A stretch of DNA of 64,000 nucleotides, taken from contig NC_079516.1 of assembly GCF_000801105.2 (NCBI RefSeq), positions 8,494,001 to 8,558,000 on the forward strand. The letters run 5' to 3'. Shown piece by piece: positions 13,397 to 25,081 of this stretch. Source of the DNA: Raphanus sativus (Eukaryota; Streptophyta; Magnoliopsida; Brassicales; Brassicaceae). The translations under genes and the position numbers were made by a program. The notes under the pieces are model-generated. The model was not told the DNA's origin. It ran no database searches and was given only the letters and a program-made list of their open reading frames with translations. Numbering within the stretch: position 1 is the stretch's first letter; every line of letters starts with the position of its first letter.

Positions 13397-13670
13397 TATA
13401 AATTATTTGAGAAGTGATTTTCTTATGTGTCATCACCATATTCATTTTCACCAAAAAAAAAAACATGGCTTTGAGATATTATGAAATGGCATCACTTAAT
13501 TATGAGATGTATAAATTTCTTTATTTATTGTTTTCAGCATATGAAGATGCTAGAAAAGAGAATGATGTAGAACCAATAAGACATACTGGTATAGTCTCCC
13601 TCGCCGGCGGCATGTGTCAAATATATGAATAGTATATTTTTAATAATATTTTATTTGGAATGATATGTTT

Positions 13671-15650
13671 ACAAGTTGTACTAGTTATACTAGTTGTACG
13701 GTTTTCGGAAAAAATCGTCTTCGTCTTTTTGGTCTCGAGCCCAAAAGGCTAGATGCAGAGCCAGAAAATTCTTCAACCATTTCACTAAAAACGTGAGTCA
13801 CCAGAAAGAAGAAAAAGATTGAGTTTGATGTATGATTTTCATGTGTTTTGTTTTGCAAATAATTGTTTTAAATGATGTATTAATACAATTCTTATCAACA
13901 GTTGTAAGATTTTAGTTTTTTTTTACCAAGATAATAATATATATTAGAAAGAAACAAAATTGCAACAAATAATCCAAATAAGTTGGTCTAATCTTCCCTC
14001 GCATGCATGTATCAAATACATGAATTATATATTTTAATATTACTTTATTTGGATAATGATTTGTTTACAAGTTGTACTAGTTATACTAGTTGTATTATTT
14101 TCGGAAAAAGCATCTTATTTTTTTGTTCTTGATTCGAAAAAGTAGATATGGAACCAGAAAATGTTTCAACATGATTCCAAAAACGCGAGTCATCGGAAAG
14201 AAGAATAAGAAAAGAGCATCAATGACAAATAAGAGCGATTTATCGGCGACGAAGAAAAAGAAAACGAAGAAGGGAGGGTACTTTTCTAATCCAACCAAAC
14301 AAACTCGGAACCACACCAGAGCAGAATACGCTGAGGAGATTAGGTCTAACAATGGAGGTTCACAAGACAGAGAATGATAAAGAGGTGCAAAGAACGGTAA
14401 CCATTAAATTTGAAATTGTTTTGTAAAATATTTTATTGTTAGGGTTCAGCTAAGGCTCCTTCCGTGTCAAATTGATAGCTTTTGGGATTACTTTTGAAAA
14501 TTTATGTTCCTTATAAAACTTATGTTTCTTTTGGCATTAAATTTTTTGTCTTTTAATGTCAAATTTGTTCTTTTTAATAACTTTTGAAACTTTTAAAACT
14601 TTTGCTTCTTTTGAAACTTATATTATTTATGAGAAAATTAGGTTTAATTTAAATGGACATGTGTTTTGATATAACTAATACAACTAGTATAACAACTAGC
14701 ATATTCAACTATGCTAATATTTAAGAATTGTACAACTAGTATAATTACTGGACGTTAGTGTTCAACCACAATGTTTAAAACATTATAAACATTTAAAACA
14801 TGATCCACATTTAAAACAATACTAAATAAAATAACACGTAGTTGTACCAGTTTTATAGTTGTATTGTACATAGTTGTACTAGTTTTTGAGTTGTAACAAT
14901 TTGTGCATAGTTGTACTTTGATAGTAAAATAAAAAAAATATTAGATGTACTACATAATAAATACATCTACCTCAGTTGTAGCACTTATTTGTGTTTACAT
15001 ATCTTTGCCCGGATACAATAAAATCATCAATTTGTAAATATACATTTCATGTATGTTTTTCATAAAATTACGTGGACAAATAAGTTAACAAACCTTAAAA
15101 GTATAAGGTAGATAATGTAAACTTACGGAGATGTGTAATAATTTTTTTTTATTTCCCAAAATTTCAAACTAAATTATGAGAAACTTTCCGAGTACATACC
15201 AATTGAGATATTTAATTGTCTTTCTCATATGGAAAACCAGATTAGTTTTATCAATTTCTAAAATGTAAAAATTGTACTAGTTGTACCAGTAATACTCGTC
15301 TAATATAATATATACACAATTATCAATTGTTTATATATCTACTTTAAATGATTTTACCAATATTTCACATCATAGCTTTGTAAAAATATGTTCAATGTTT
15401 GTTTATCACTATACTATGTTTATTATAGTTAATAAACTTTTAAAATATAAAGTATATAATGTAAAATTAAGAATGTAATGTAATAATTTAACAAAATTTT
15501 GAAAAACTTCAAATAAAATATGAAATTTTGTCAACATATATAATTAGAATATTTACTTGTTTTATATGTAAATTATAACGTTTGTATACTAATTATATAA
15601 CTTTTTATTAATTTAGTTGTACGAGTTATACTAGTTGTACATAATCGAAT
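13671..15650. repeat. Field of repeated 'tagttgtac' motif, left arm
   Basis: At least nine sites carry variants of 'gttgtactagttatactagt' or its reverse complement: 13673, 14071, 14679, 14731, 14841, 14871, 14958, 15272 and 15614. They are spread over 2 kb of otherwise AT-rich non-coding DNA. The first two lie in a direct repeat of about 400 bp spacing (about 13600-13860 and 13998-14240). This resembles the non-coding motif arrays bound by VANC anti-silencing proteins in VANDAL-type Mutator elements. That likeness is inference, because no VANC or transposase gene is visible here. Confidence 0.6.
14171..14377 (+). CDS. Small Lys-rich ORF, 68 aa, left arm
   Basis: The ORF begins MIPKTRVIGKKNKKRAS, has a KKKKTKKGG basic cluster and ends SNNGGSQDRE. 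I do not recognise the family. The same reading frame is kept in the other arm with about one residue changed, but this could simply reflect low overall divergence. It lies inside the 'tagttgtac' field and may be an eroded transposon protein or a short exon. A more degenerate direct-repeat relative with stops lies at about 13740-13850. Confidence 0.3.
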   Translation: MIPKTRVIGKKNKKRASMTNKSDLSATKKKKTKKGGYFSNPTKQTRNHTRAEYAEEIRSNNGGSQDRE

Positions 15651-15908
15651 GAGAAAATGAGATAAAAAATATTGTGTGGTTGTATGTTGTTGAGGTTAAA
15701 AAAAGAGGAGGAAAGAGAATGAGATCGTATGGCTAAGATTAAAACATAGATAAGATGATCTAATGGCTAATATATCCTTTTATTAATGGCAAAATTTTCA
15801 TTTGATTCGACTTGATCTATATAGATTTTTTTCCCTGATTGTAGATTTTTTTTTGACCATCTGGTCTATATTATAATTTTGTCCGATTTCGTCTCCTGAA
15901 TTCCATCA

Positions 15909-17015
15909 ATGTCGTCTCCGGAGAAGAAGAAGGAGAAGGTGGAGGAGCTCCCCTCGAACCCAACTCCTTCACTTCCCGATGAACTGCTCACAAGCTGCAT
16001 CGCACGCCTCTCAAGACTGTACTACCCGACCTTCTCCCTCGTCTCCAAGAGCTTTGGATCTCTTCTCGCCTCACCGGAGCTATACAAAGCCCGATCACTC
16101 TCGTCCCGCACCGAGAGCTGTCTCTATCTCTGCCTAGAGTCCTCCTCAGACTCTCGCTGGTACACCCTCTGCCGAAAACCCGATAAAAACAAAGATAACG
16201 TCAGCAAGAAGTCAACTAGTTATGTTCTGTCTAAACTCCCATCACTCCGCTCTGCTCCTCCCGCCGCCGTTTTCACCGGTCTCGTCTCCGTCGGTTCCGA
16301 CATCTACAACATCAGATCCTCCTCCAACGTCTCGGTTCTCGACTGTCAGGTTAACACGTGGCGAAAAGCCCCGAGCGTGCCTGTGGAGCTGATGACGTTC
16401 TCCGCTTGCGTCGTTGACGAGAAGATACACGTGGCAGGGATCCACGCCGAGTCGTTGAAGAACGTGTCCATGGTGTTGGACGCGAGAACGGGAACGTGGG
16501 ATCACGTGGTGCCCATACCTACCAGCCTGACGAGACGCGGCGTTTTGAACATGAGAAGCGTGTGTATCGACGGGAAGCCACACGTGGCGATTGATAGAGG
16601 TGTGGTTTGTTATAACTCACTGGAAGGTAAGTGGGAACGTGCCAAATCGAATATGGGTACTTTTTGGTTTTCAGATTCTTATTGCGAGGTAGATAATGTT
16701 TTGTACACTGTTCGCGATGGAGAGTTGAGATGGTACGACGGTGAGGTGAACGCTTGGATAAGCGTGGAGGGTTTGGTCGGACTGCCTAAGTTCTTGCCTG
16801 GTGTTTCTGTTAGATTGTGTGATTATGGTGGTAAGATGGTGGTCGTGTGGGACAAGGACATGCTGTCTAGTGGCGAGAAGATGATTTGGTGTGCTGAGAT
16901 TGCGCTTGAGAGGCGTGAGATTAGTGAGATGTGGGGAAAAGTTGAGTGGATTGATCATGTGCTTACTGTTCCTATAGGTTATTATATCGTCAAGGCTCTT
17001 GCTGTTACCGTTTGA
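15909..17015 (+). CDS. F-box/kelch-repeat protein, left-arm copy
   Basis: Intronless ORF of 368 residues. An F-box lies at about residues 18-62 (SLPDELLTSCIARLSRLYY, then SLVSKSFGSLLASPELYKARS). Kelch-like repeats follow at about 105-330 (DIYNI, VLDCQVNTWRKAP, MVLDARTGTWDHV, CYNSLEGKWERA). Such proteins are substrate receptors of SCF ubiquitin ligases: the F-box binds SKP1/ASK and the kelch propeller binds the target. The start MSSPEKKKEK is preceded by a shared AT-rich 5' flank. It points toward the axis of the inverted repeat. The copy at 40599-41696 is about 95% identical and both frames are intact. The family is very large in Brassicaceae, so no symbol is given. Confidence 0.9.
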   Translation: MSSPEKKKEKVEELPSNPTPSLPDELLTSCIARLSRLYYPTFSLVSKSFGSLLASPELYKARSLSSRTESCLYLCLESSSDSRWYTLCRKPDKNKDNVSKKSTSYVLSKLPSLRSAPPAAVFTGLVSVGSDIYNIRSSSNVSVLDCQVNTWRKAPSVPVELMTFSACVVDEKIHVAGIHAESLKNVSMVLDARTGTWDHVVPIPTSLTRRGVLNMRSVCIDGKPHVAIDRGVVCYNSLEGKWERAKSNMGTFWFSDSYCEVDNVLYTVRDGELRWYDGEVNAWISVEGLVGLPKFLPGVSVRLCDYGGKMVVVWDKDMLSSGEKMIWCAEIALERREISEMWGKVEWIDHVLTVPIGYYIVKALAVTV

Positions 17016-17566
17016 TGAATGTGTCGTCGTCATCATATGATCATTTTTATATTTGCAATGTGTGTGATCTTTTGGTATTTGGGACTTGTATTATGAATTA
17101 ATGTACTCGTCTTATTGTTTCACTTTTTGTATACTCTCCCAGTATTAACCCCATTCAGAATCACATTACCATGAATCTCGTTTTGCTTGTTAACATCCAC
17201 ATACTTAGAAAGCATCGCTGGACAAGGTAAAAGCATCATATGCTTTAAATCATCGCTTCCCATCTCACTCTTAACCATTCATGATCCATCTTTGTATGTT
17301 CCACTTTGTGCATACCTTTGCATATTAAAGTATTCCAAGAAACTAAAATCATTTTTCCTTACAGGTTTACTTTGAGTGGTATAAACCAAAGCATGCTCCC
17401 CAAAGAGACCAACGCAAAATGAAGCAACACATAAAAAAAAAATTTACTTGATTTTTGCCTCAACTAATCCTTTTGAACAATTCAGATATCAATCAACCAA
17501 ATCATCATATACCATTCAATGTGAAAACTGTTTGAACAATCCTTAACTTTCTCTTTGTCTACAAAA

Positions 17567-18298
17567 TCAAACCATCCATCTCCCCAACCTTAGTCTTCCA
17601 GCCACGAATCGAAACTGTACTTCTAATTCGCCACCCAAACATGTTACCATGCAATTTCTGTCAACCTCCGCAAGTAAATCTATGGTAACATGTTCCACCT
17701 GGCCTCTACGAAGCATCTCAGATTTCTTAAGCTTTTTCATTGCGTAGACATGGCCATCAAGAGAGAAGAATACAATGTTACGTATATGTTTACATATAAA
17801 AGGTTTACAGTAAAGAGTAATGCTATAAGTCTTCTTCTCTAAGTCATTCATCAAATTCTTCTGCTGTTCCTCAGAGACTTGTGCAGCAGCTAACTTATTT
17901 TCCAGCATTATTTTTTATTTTTATTTTATTTTCCAGCATTATTACGTCTGCAGCAAATGCAATTTCCCCCCACCCCCCACCCCCAAACACATAACAATAT
18001 CATAAAATGATCACATTATTCTATAACCTTGACATAAAGATATCTAAAAGACTCCTTGGAAAGCTCAATAACAAAAACATGTAGAAGAACCATTTACCGC
18101 TCGTGTCTTTGCAATTGTTTTTTTTTTGTAATGATTTTCGATATACTGTTTGGCAGCTGCAGCCTTCTGCTTTGTTGCATTTGGCACAGGTCACACAGCT
18201 TCTTCTTCACTTCCTTCCAGATGTTTTGGATCCCTTCTCGAGGAGTTCTCCTTCCCTTTAGACGTTATCTTATTCAGCCAAGCTTTGGCTTTATCCAT
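17567..18298 (-). pseudogene. NDR-type AGC kinase pseudogene, left arm
   Basis: The minus strand holds scattered NDR (nuclear Dbf2-related) kinase pieces. A start like MDKAKAWLNKITSKGKENSS (from 18298) is followed by an in-frame TGA after SEEEAV and then SNATKQKAAAAKQNIENHY. Next come KLAAAQVSEEQQKNL and, after intron-like sequence, YAMKKLKKSEMLRRGQVEHV and LLAEVDRN. The catalytic loop and activation segment are absent, so it cannot encode a kinase. The family regulates growth and cell polarity. Sequence after LLAEVDRN no longer reads as kinase. The same TGA is present in the other arm, so the gene was already dead before the duplication. Confidence 0.8.
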
Positions 18299-19003
18299 AG
18301 CTTCCCCAATCCCCACTCCCCTTAAGTCGATAAACCAAATAGCCAAGTTAGTATCTTAAGTTGGAACCCTTTTTTTACTCATTAGGCTCCTAAACATAAT
18401 TCACTAGCTAACCCTAATAGTATGTTCTCAAATGAAACCGAAAGCCCACCAATACAAACTCTATAAGATGATCATTGAAGAATGGAAGGTAAAGCGATTT
18501 GAAAGAGTGAACACAAAATGTGCAAACAAGAGAACATACTCAAGAACAAAAGCGTGTGAACTTAGATACATAGATAGCCACGTTTTATAGTGATGGTTTA
18601 AGTAAGAAACCCTCGAGTCCAGGGAGGGAACTGATTCCTCAGTTTCTTCTCTTTCTTCCTTCTATATTTTTTAATGGGTTTGAGAAAAGAAATTGTAGTG
18701 AAAGAGAAAGGAGAGCGAAGTTTGAAGCTTTGGTTGCTTTTGATTAACGAAGAGAGACTAACAAGCACAACCGCTGCTCTTTGGGCAAATTGTTTTTACA
18801 CTTTTTGTCTTTTTGAGGATTGGTTTAAATGTCATTGAAACTATTGATTTTGACTTTAATTGTGTATAGATCTCTCAGTTAACCAAACATTGTTACCTTA
18901 TCTACAAGATTTTACTTACTCCAGTGACTCCATTAAACAACACCTTTTAATCTTGAGTAATTGCATCAGGTAGCTATGTTTCAAAGATTATTTAGCTATA
19001 TAG

Positions 19004-19995
19004 GGTATGAATGTGTGCGCAGAACAAATGCAGTCTAATTGCAGACTATTAAATATGCAGATAGAACTGCATTTTTTGTCCATTCACATTTACAAATACA
19101 GAACCCAAAAACATGAAAAAAATAAAAATTATCATGCATGCAGATCTCGTTTGCTCTTTAAAATTGATGTCCTGCATCTGCTAGAAAAAAAGGCATGGGT
19201 GGGAGGCAGAGGCCCAATAAATACTTATCTTTTTTTTTTAAGTTTTTTACAAATACGTTGATTATTTCTCTTCATTTATTTTCAAACTAAAATTCCTCTA
19301 CAACATAAGGTTTAATGTTCTTTTTTATACGATAATTTCTAGACAAAATTTTATAAATTTTATAAAATATATAAAATGATATATATGTTATGTTTAATTA
19401 GTGTTTATATATTTAGGTTGTCTTTACATCCATTAAAATAATTCAAAATTAAAGTATTTTTAAAAGATTGGGATTATTAGTTTTATGATTATAGTATTTT
19501 TGTATTATTCATTTTATGTAACATTTTTAGGAAAACAAAATTGCACATATATATATATATATAATGAAAATATTATATTACATATATATATTATATTCTA
19601 TAATATCTTCATTGATAATTATATGGATCCAATATCTGTAGAACCGAACCGAATACTCTTTATAATTTTTGTAACTGTGATGAATTTTCATATAATCTTA
19701 AATTTACCATATTTATTTAAATGATGATATGTATTGTTATTTTTCATCATGGTATTTATTACTTATATATAATAAGTTTTTATTTTGTTTAGATATTTAT
19801 TTTTCATTAAAATGTTCAACATTTATTTAAATACATTTAATTTTCATTAAAAAATTTCATTTATTTAAATACAATAATCTATTAAATTTGTTTGATCTGT
19901 ATTTGTTCTACGTGATTTGCATAATCTGTATTTGTTCTGTTTGATCTCCATTTCAGTTTGATCCGCATATTTTGATCTCGTCACCATTCGAAGCC
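19004..19995. mobile_element. Left-arm-specific 992-bp insertion, likely non-autonomous DNA transposon
   Basis: The insertion is flanked by 'atag' at 19000-19003 and 19996-19999. The right arm has a single uninterrupted 'ctatatagaataagctgatc' type site at about 35880-35905. Near-terminal sequences share an inverted 'cagaacaaatgcag' type motif (about 19019 on the left, and on the opposite strand at about 19915 and 19935). The interior is AT-rich with no coding region. hAT-like is a guess; the duplicated site is shorter than the 8 bp expected of hAT. Confidence 0.65.
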
Positions 19996-20398
19996 ATAGA
20001 ATAAGCTGATCGAATACACTGTGCACTTACATTTAATCCAAAATTGCCCATATTTGATAGCTCTGCTACTAAGGTCTGACAAGTCTTTAGGTCTGCATGT
20101 ATCTCTAGGCGAAGCTATAGTAACTCCTCTACAAAAAGCTACTGTATGCTATCTAGAATAATTAAATAATGCAAATAACACTCTCGGTCCTCTCTCTTCA
20201 CACAAATACACACTCTCTTTCTCTTTCTTCTTCCCTCTTCCAAATTTCAGAATCTAGAATTTCGAGTAACAGTCCCTAAATCTCTTTCTTGTTGTTTCTC
20301 TCAGCTAATGAATCTTCAAAGTTTACTTTCTTTTTTTTTTGATCAAAGTTTACTTTCTTCAAAGTTTACTTTCTCTGTTTCCATTTTCACCGGGCTAA

Positions 20399-20542
20399 AT
20401 GAGTCCTCTCCACACTCTCGCTCTCTGCTTCATCTCTCTACTCCTTTTCTCCGGCACCAATTCTGTAATTGAGCGTGAGCTCCGATCTATACTCGAGTTC
20501 CGTGAACGCATCCGTGATGAGACCTCTAAAGAAGTTGTATGA
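20399..20542 (+). pseudogene. Truncated signal-peptide ORF (47 aa), left arm
   Basis: The start MSPLHTLALCFISLLLFSG is a clean secretory signal peptide with an h-region of about 13 residues. It is followed by NSVIERELRSILEFRERIR and stops at TGA 20540-20542. The upstream sequence (20170-20398) is CT-rich and looks like a real plant 5' UTR. I read it as the first exon of a secreted or membrane protein whose rest has been lost. The family was not recognised. The copy in the right arm ends differently. Confidence 0.45.
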
Positions 20543-20819
20543 CCAACCACCTAAATAAAGAAGTTGTTGCATTAAAAAAAAAAAGGTACACTCATATTTT
20601 AATATAAACTGATTATATATATTATAACAGATTTAACCTTTTAAAATGGAAAAAAATAAATTGGTTAGTTTTCATTCTTTCCCTTGTGACTGAAAACTTT
20701 CAAATAATTTGATTCACAGTTTGTTGTTTGTTATCGTTGGAAATCATCTATAGAATGATATCTAAGATGACTAAAAGTTAACTAAACCTAGTAATATTGA
20801 GTTAGCAGATGAAAATTTG

Positions 20820-21100
20820 ACAATCTATTAGCTTTTATACATCAGAACCATGTGTTTTCCAATGAAATGTTCAAATGTGGTGTGACCAAGATTAATGTGG
20901 AATGTATGCGTGAGGAAGCTAAAACCTGTGCCAAACAAAAGAAAACAAAAAGAAAAACCAAATATCAAACTCTCCTCCAAACTTTGATGCGTCCTATATT
21001 GCGGCAATGGTTCTCAACAAACTTTTGCCTTATTGGACTTAAGTATAACGAAGTTAGGTGCAAAAAAAATTATTTTATGAAAAATTCAGTTTAACAAAAT
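20820..21100 (+). other. Shared gene-fragment-like segment, left arm
   Basis: A short open stretch reads NEMFKCGVTKINVECMREE followed by a Lys-rich run, and the same reading lies at 33500-33700 on the minus strand in the other arm. I do not recognise it. Conservation between arms here is no higher than in surrounding non-coding sequence, so it may not be coding. Confidence 0.25.
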
Positions 21101-21187
21101 TTCAACAACTATGTATTCCATATAGAACAAGATGAACAAACTACCAACACTTTCTATGGAAACACTAGTTTTCTAGGTCATTTGCCT

Positions 21188-21875
21188 GAGAATCTCCAAC
21201 TCAATACCTTACTTTAAGAGGAGAAAACTTCAAAATGAGGATTTGAAGGTTGATACTCCAACCATAAATCATTAAATCCTCAAAAAAATCCTTAAAGGTT
21301 TATTCATTTCCATTATAGTTCTTGACATTAATAAAAGTTATTAATGATGATAAAACTTCACAGATGCATATAAAACATATTTTTAATATATTATACAACA
21401 CAGTATATATTACAATATTATATAATAATAATATAATAAAACAACACACACAAATTGAAAAAATTACATATAAAATACCAAATTACGCAAGCATTATTTC
21501 CATAATGCTTTAATTATGTTAAATTTGTTTAATGTATTTTTATTATGTGTGAACTTTATGTAATGTCTTTCTATTTGCGTGGATTTATTTTAATGTTATG
21601 TAATATTTATTCTATTTTATTTTACTTTGGTATATTTAAGTTATTTTAAATAAAGTTAATAGATGTATTTATGAAAGAAAATCATTGTAAGGACTAGAAA
21701 GAAAATAATTGTAAGGGCTAAAAAGAAAATGAATAATAGTTTTGAAGTTTTCAAATAGAAAAACTTCATATTTGAAGTGTCACTATTCAAAATTTCAAAA
21801 TTTAAGGATTTGAAATTGTGTCAGAATGATAAAAACCTCAGAATTTAAAGATTTGAGGTTGAATTGGAGATGCTC
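21188..21875. mobile_element. Harbinger-type MITE, left arm
   Basis: The 688-bp element begins gagaatctccaactc and ends gaattggagatgctc, so the ends are inverted copies of 'gagcatctccaa', a common PIF/Harbinger-like terminus in Brassicaceae. The interior is AT-rich with no transposase. The homologous element is in the right arm at 32666-33355, so insertion came before duplication. No clean TTA duplication remains on this side (flanks 'cct' and 'taa'). Confidence 0.7.
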
Positions 21876-22841
21876 TAAATAATATAGTTATAATGTTATT
21901 TTCCTAGTGTCCAAAAATAAGAAGTATAGTGTTTTTATATTAAAAAGCATCTAATGCTAAACGCAATCAAATGCTAAATGAAATCAAGAATTTACTCAAT
22001 AATGTTTTTTTTTAAAATATAAATAAATAAAGAAAGAAAAGACTGTTGTAACAAGGACAAAGAAACTCAATGATTTGCCAATTCCCTACCAAATTAGGAC
22101 ACTACGAAGGAAGGCATACACAGAGCGTGAAAAGACATGAATTACCATTTGATTCTGAAAATCTTCTTTTGTCACGTCTTATCAAATCTACAATAATATT
22201 CGACTTATATCATCCAAAGAATTTTTAGTGGTAGCTGGTTCGACCAATATATAGAGGGGGGCCGATTATGAAGATTCATATACACCGGAGAAGAAGATAA
22301 ACAAAAAGGAACCTAATGTATATTACTTTTTTTGGATCAAATTAGTAGTATATTACTATTAATGCATTTGGATCCGTTTCTAGAGAGAGAAAAAATAAAT
22401 TTTAATGTCCCAGAAAACACTAGTACTTTGTATGTATGCATCACTCATATAGTTAATAGACGATAGTTTTTGAATAATAGGATTCTTCATCAGAACTCAT
22501 TTAGTGGGAAAAGTATAAACCATTGAAAAAATATATAGAAACCATTGAAAAAAATATATAACCCATTGAAAAAAATAAAAACCATTGAATAGAATAATGT
22601 TGCATTTATTGAAAATATATTAATACATAGTTTATGGGAGGCCAAAAAGAAAAATACATGTTTATTCAATACACCACAAAATTCTTTAGGTTTCTAAATT
22701 CTTTAGGTTTCTAAATTCTTTAGGAAGACTGGCATGCAACTTTTAGATAAGTCGTGCATGTGCATGTTCGTCACTGACAAACGTAGTTGACTGAAACATA
22801 TTTTACTGATATGACTTATTGCTAATTAGGGCTACTGGAAA

Positions 22842-23943
22842 TCACCGAGTGAGGGTGAGGCGGTGGTAGCGCCGCAGAAGGAGGACGCTTCCGCTTCTTC
22901 TTTTCATAGCTGATCCCACGCGCTTTAGCCTGCGACGCACTTCCCTTAGGTATAGACGAACGGCTCGTGCACCGAAAGGGTTAGTCTCTGGTGAACCACC
23001 GTTCTCTTCAAAAGCGGCTCGAAGCCTGCCAATGAGTGCGTCGAGGCTGCCCCATGCTTGCCGTAGTGGACAGGCACATGGTGCTGGTGGATTTGGATGT
23101 CCAAAAAACGGACACAGTTGTGTGTGAACCTAGAGAAACAAGATCAAATTAGCGTTTAGTATCAGCATTTTCAATATATACATACAGGGTAGAGGAGAAG
23201 TCGTCATAGATTATATAATTTATTTATATATACATACCGGGTAGAGGAAGAGTCGTCATAGATTATACTATAATTTATTTACATTTTGAATATATACAAC
23301 CATCATATATTCATAGAGAAGAAAAATGGTATAATTATGATTGAGTTAAGGCATGCAACCACCAAAGGAAAAATTATTCATAGAACACATAGCAATTATT
23401 TGTTTATTATAATAACCGTTGAAACAAACAAGATTAATAATTCATGTTAAAATATAATTGTCGTTGATGATAATAATATCTCCAAATATCAACAAGAATT
23501 CAATTGAACAATAATACAAATGTTTTATAGGTCAAAGAAACCCAATTCAAACACATAGGGTTTCATAACTGAGATCTATCTCTTGAGTAGATAAACAAAA
23601 TCGCATAGTATTCTTTTATGTGAGAGATACATACGTACGTGAATGTGTTATATATTTATACCTTGGTCTTGCCGAATTGGTCGAGGTACCTGAGAAACTC
23701 AAGAACATGAGCACCACTGCAACGGGAGAGAGAAAGTGGGGGACGGTGGTTGCGTAGATACTGTCCAAAAGTGTTCCAATCTCTTCTCTTCTGATTCTCA
23801 TACCTACTCAGCTGGTTCATCGCCGAGCCGCCTGAAGAAGACGAGGAGGAGGAGGATGAGGTGGTGACTGCTGCGTCGGCGATCATAAGGTTTGTGTTGT
23901 GTGAGATGTTTGTTGTGCCGATAAAGCCATGGATTGGATCCAT
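22842..23943 (-). CDS. ALOG/LSH-family protein, left copy with frameshifted C-terminus
   Basis: Two exons on the minus strand (23943-23662 and 23129-22842) give 189 residues. The N-terminus [10 protein letters not shown] is followed by a poly-Ser run. The ALOG domain runs from about residue 44 ([37 protein letters not shown], then the zinc-ribbon insert [20 protein letters not shown] and [13 protein letters not shown]). LSH/ALOG proteins are nuclear DNA-binding regulators of organ boundaries and light responses. A 4-bp deletion after LREVR (about 22926), compared with the right-arm copy, shifts the frame. It destroys the usual end [18 protein letters not shown], which carries the nuclear localisation signal. 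The shifted tail is still basic. The normal stop would be near 22822. This copy may be a recent pseudogene or may make a truncated protein. Confidence 0.85.
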
Positions 23944-24715
23944 AATATCGAGATCTGATATACACGAAGGTTTTGTTTTACTTTATTTAACAATCTGTAT
24001 TTTTGTTTTGGGTTACGATGACGATGAGAAGAGATTTATGAGCCTTGAGTTGATAAGGGAAAAGATGGCGGAGAATAGAGAGGAGAAAGGGTATCGTAAT
24101 CATTGCTATAGAGTGCGGGTTGGATGTATTCCTGCTATAAATATTTTCTCATTATTTTTTTCTGCTTGACTCATAACAGTGGATTCGTAATAATGCAAGC
24201 TTCTATTTTGACTATAGAGATTGAGTTAAACACTACTACTATCCTTATTACATATACATCTCTTTAATCATTATTGTTGTGTGAAAGACTTTGAATAGTT
24301 TTGGTGGATGAAGCCTTAAAGCCTAAAGGGGGTATATTGATGGTGTGAGTAATGCATATTGAAACGCAGCTACGATGTTAATTAGTACACGAATATAACT
24401 CATTTTTAACACATTTTCAATATGCATTAATCAGTAATCACATACAACAGAGTTATTTTCGAAATATATCCCTACAATTTTCTCTTATTAATTAATGATA
24501 TTATAGATGACTCGGTCATTTTCAAGTTCCATGCATTCAACAAAGTATCAAGTGGACAGAATGGAAGGAGCTATCGATAGAACGGAAAATATATGAGATA
24601 CTATTAACTATCAAATAAACTTAAAAAGAACTATCAAAAAGACCTAAATTCACATGGAAATAATCTCCAAGTTTTTTCTTTTAAAATAGATTTTCTCTTT
24701 TCAACTGGCGAGTTA

Positions 24716-25081
24716 GAGCATCTCCAACCCATAACACTATTTTTGTGTCAAAACTACACTATTTTAGTGTAATTTTAGCACTAAAAAGAAGTTCTTCTCC
24801 AACCACAACACCAAACTTCACACCAAAAGTTATTTTATAATATTATATGTATTTATCTTTTTATTTTTCATTTATTTATTTGTAAGTTTTATTAATAAAA
24901 TAAATGAATAGTGTTTTAGTGGAGTGAATAGTGTTTTAGTGTGGTGAATAGTGTCACACCAAATTTGGTGTGAAATTATAGTGTTGCACTAAAATGGTGT
25001 AATTTTTGCAGTTCCATTGGAGATGGTTTTGGTGTAAAAACTACACTAAAATAGTGTTTTACAGTTCCATTGGAGATGGCC
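24716..25081. mobile_element. Left-arm-specific Harbinger-type MITE (366 bp)
   Basis: It is flanked by TTA at 24713-24715 and 25082-25084. The right arm has the unoccupied site 'gcgaattatataatt' (about 28404-28420, opposite strand). Termini are gagcatctccaaccc and ccattggagatggcc. The right terminal segment 'cagttccattggagatgg' occurs twice, near 25009 and 25060, so the 3' end is partly duplicated. The interior has repeats of 'gaatagtgtttagtg' type and no ORF. Confidence 0.85.

Noticed and set aside
13340..13400. The ccgcgc...gcgcgg hairpin read as a transcription terminator
   Set aside because: It is followed by CTAG-T and repeats in both arms; in a plant genome this is a Helitron end, not a bacterial-type terminator.
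14095..14352. Phe-rich 85-codon ORFs opposite the Lys-rich ORF in both arms
   Set aside because: A simple shadow of the Lys-rich reading on the other strand (AAG/AAA read as CTT/TTT).
16242..16583. ORFs antisense to the F-box genes (also 16671-17036, 40578-40997 and 41031-41396)
   Set aside because: Shadows of the F-box coding frame with no features of their own.
18056..18359. Plus-strand Ala/Ser-rich ORFs over the left NDR relic
   Set aside because: They are antisense to the NDR pseudogene exon; the recognisable kinase reading is on the minus strand.
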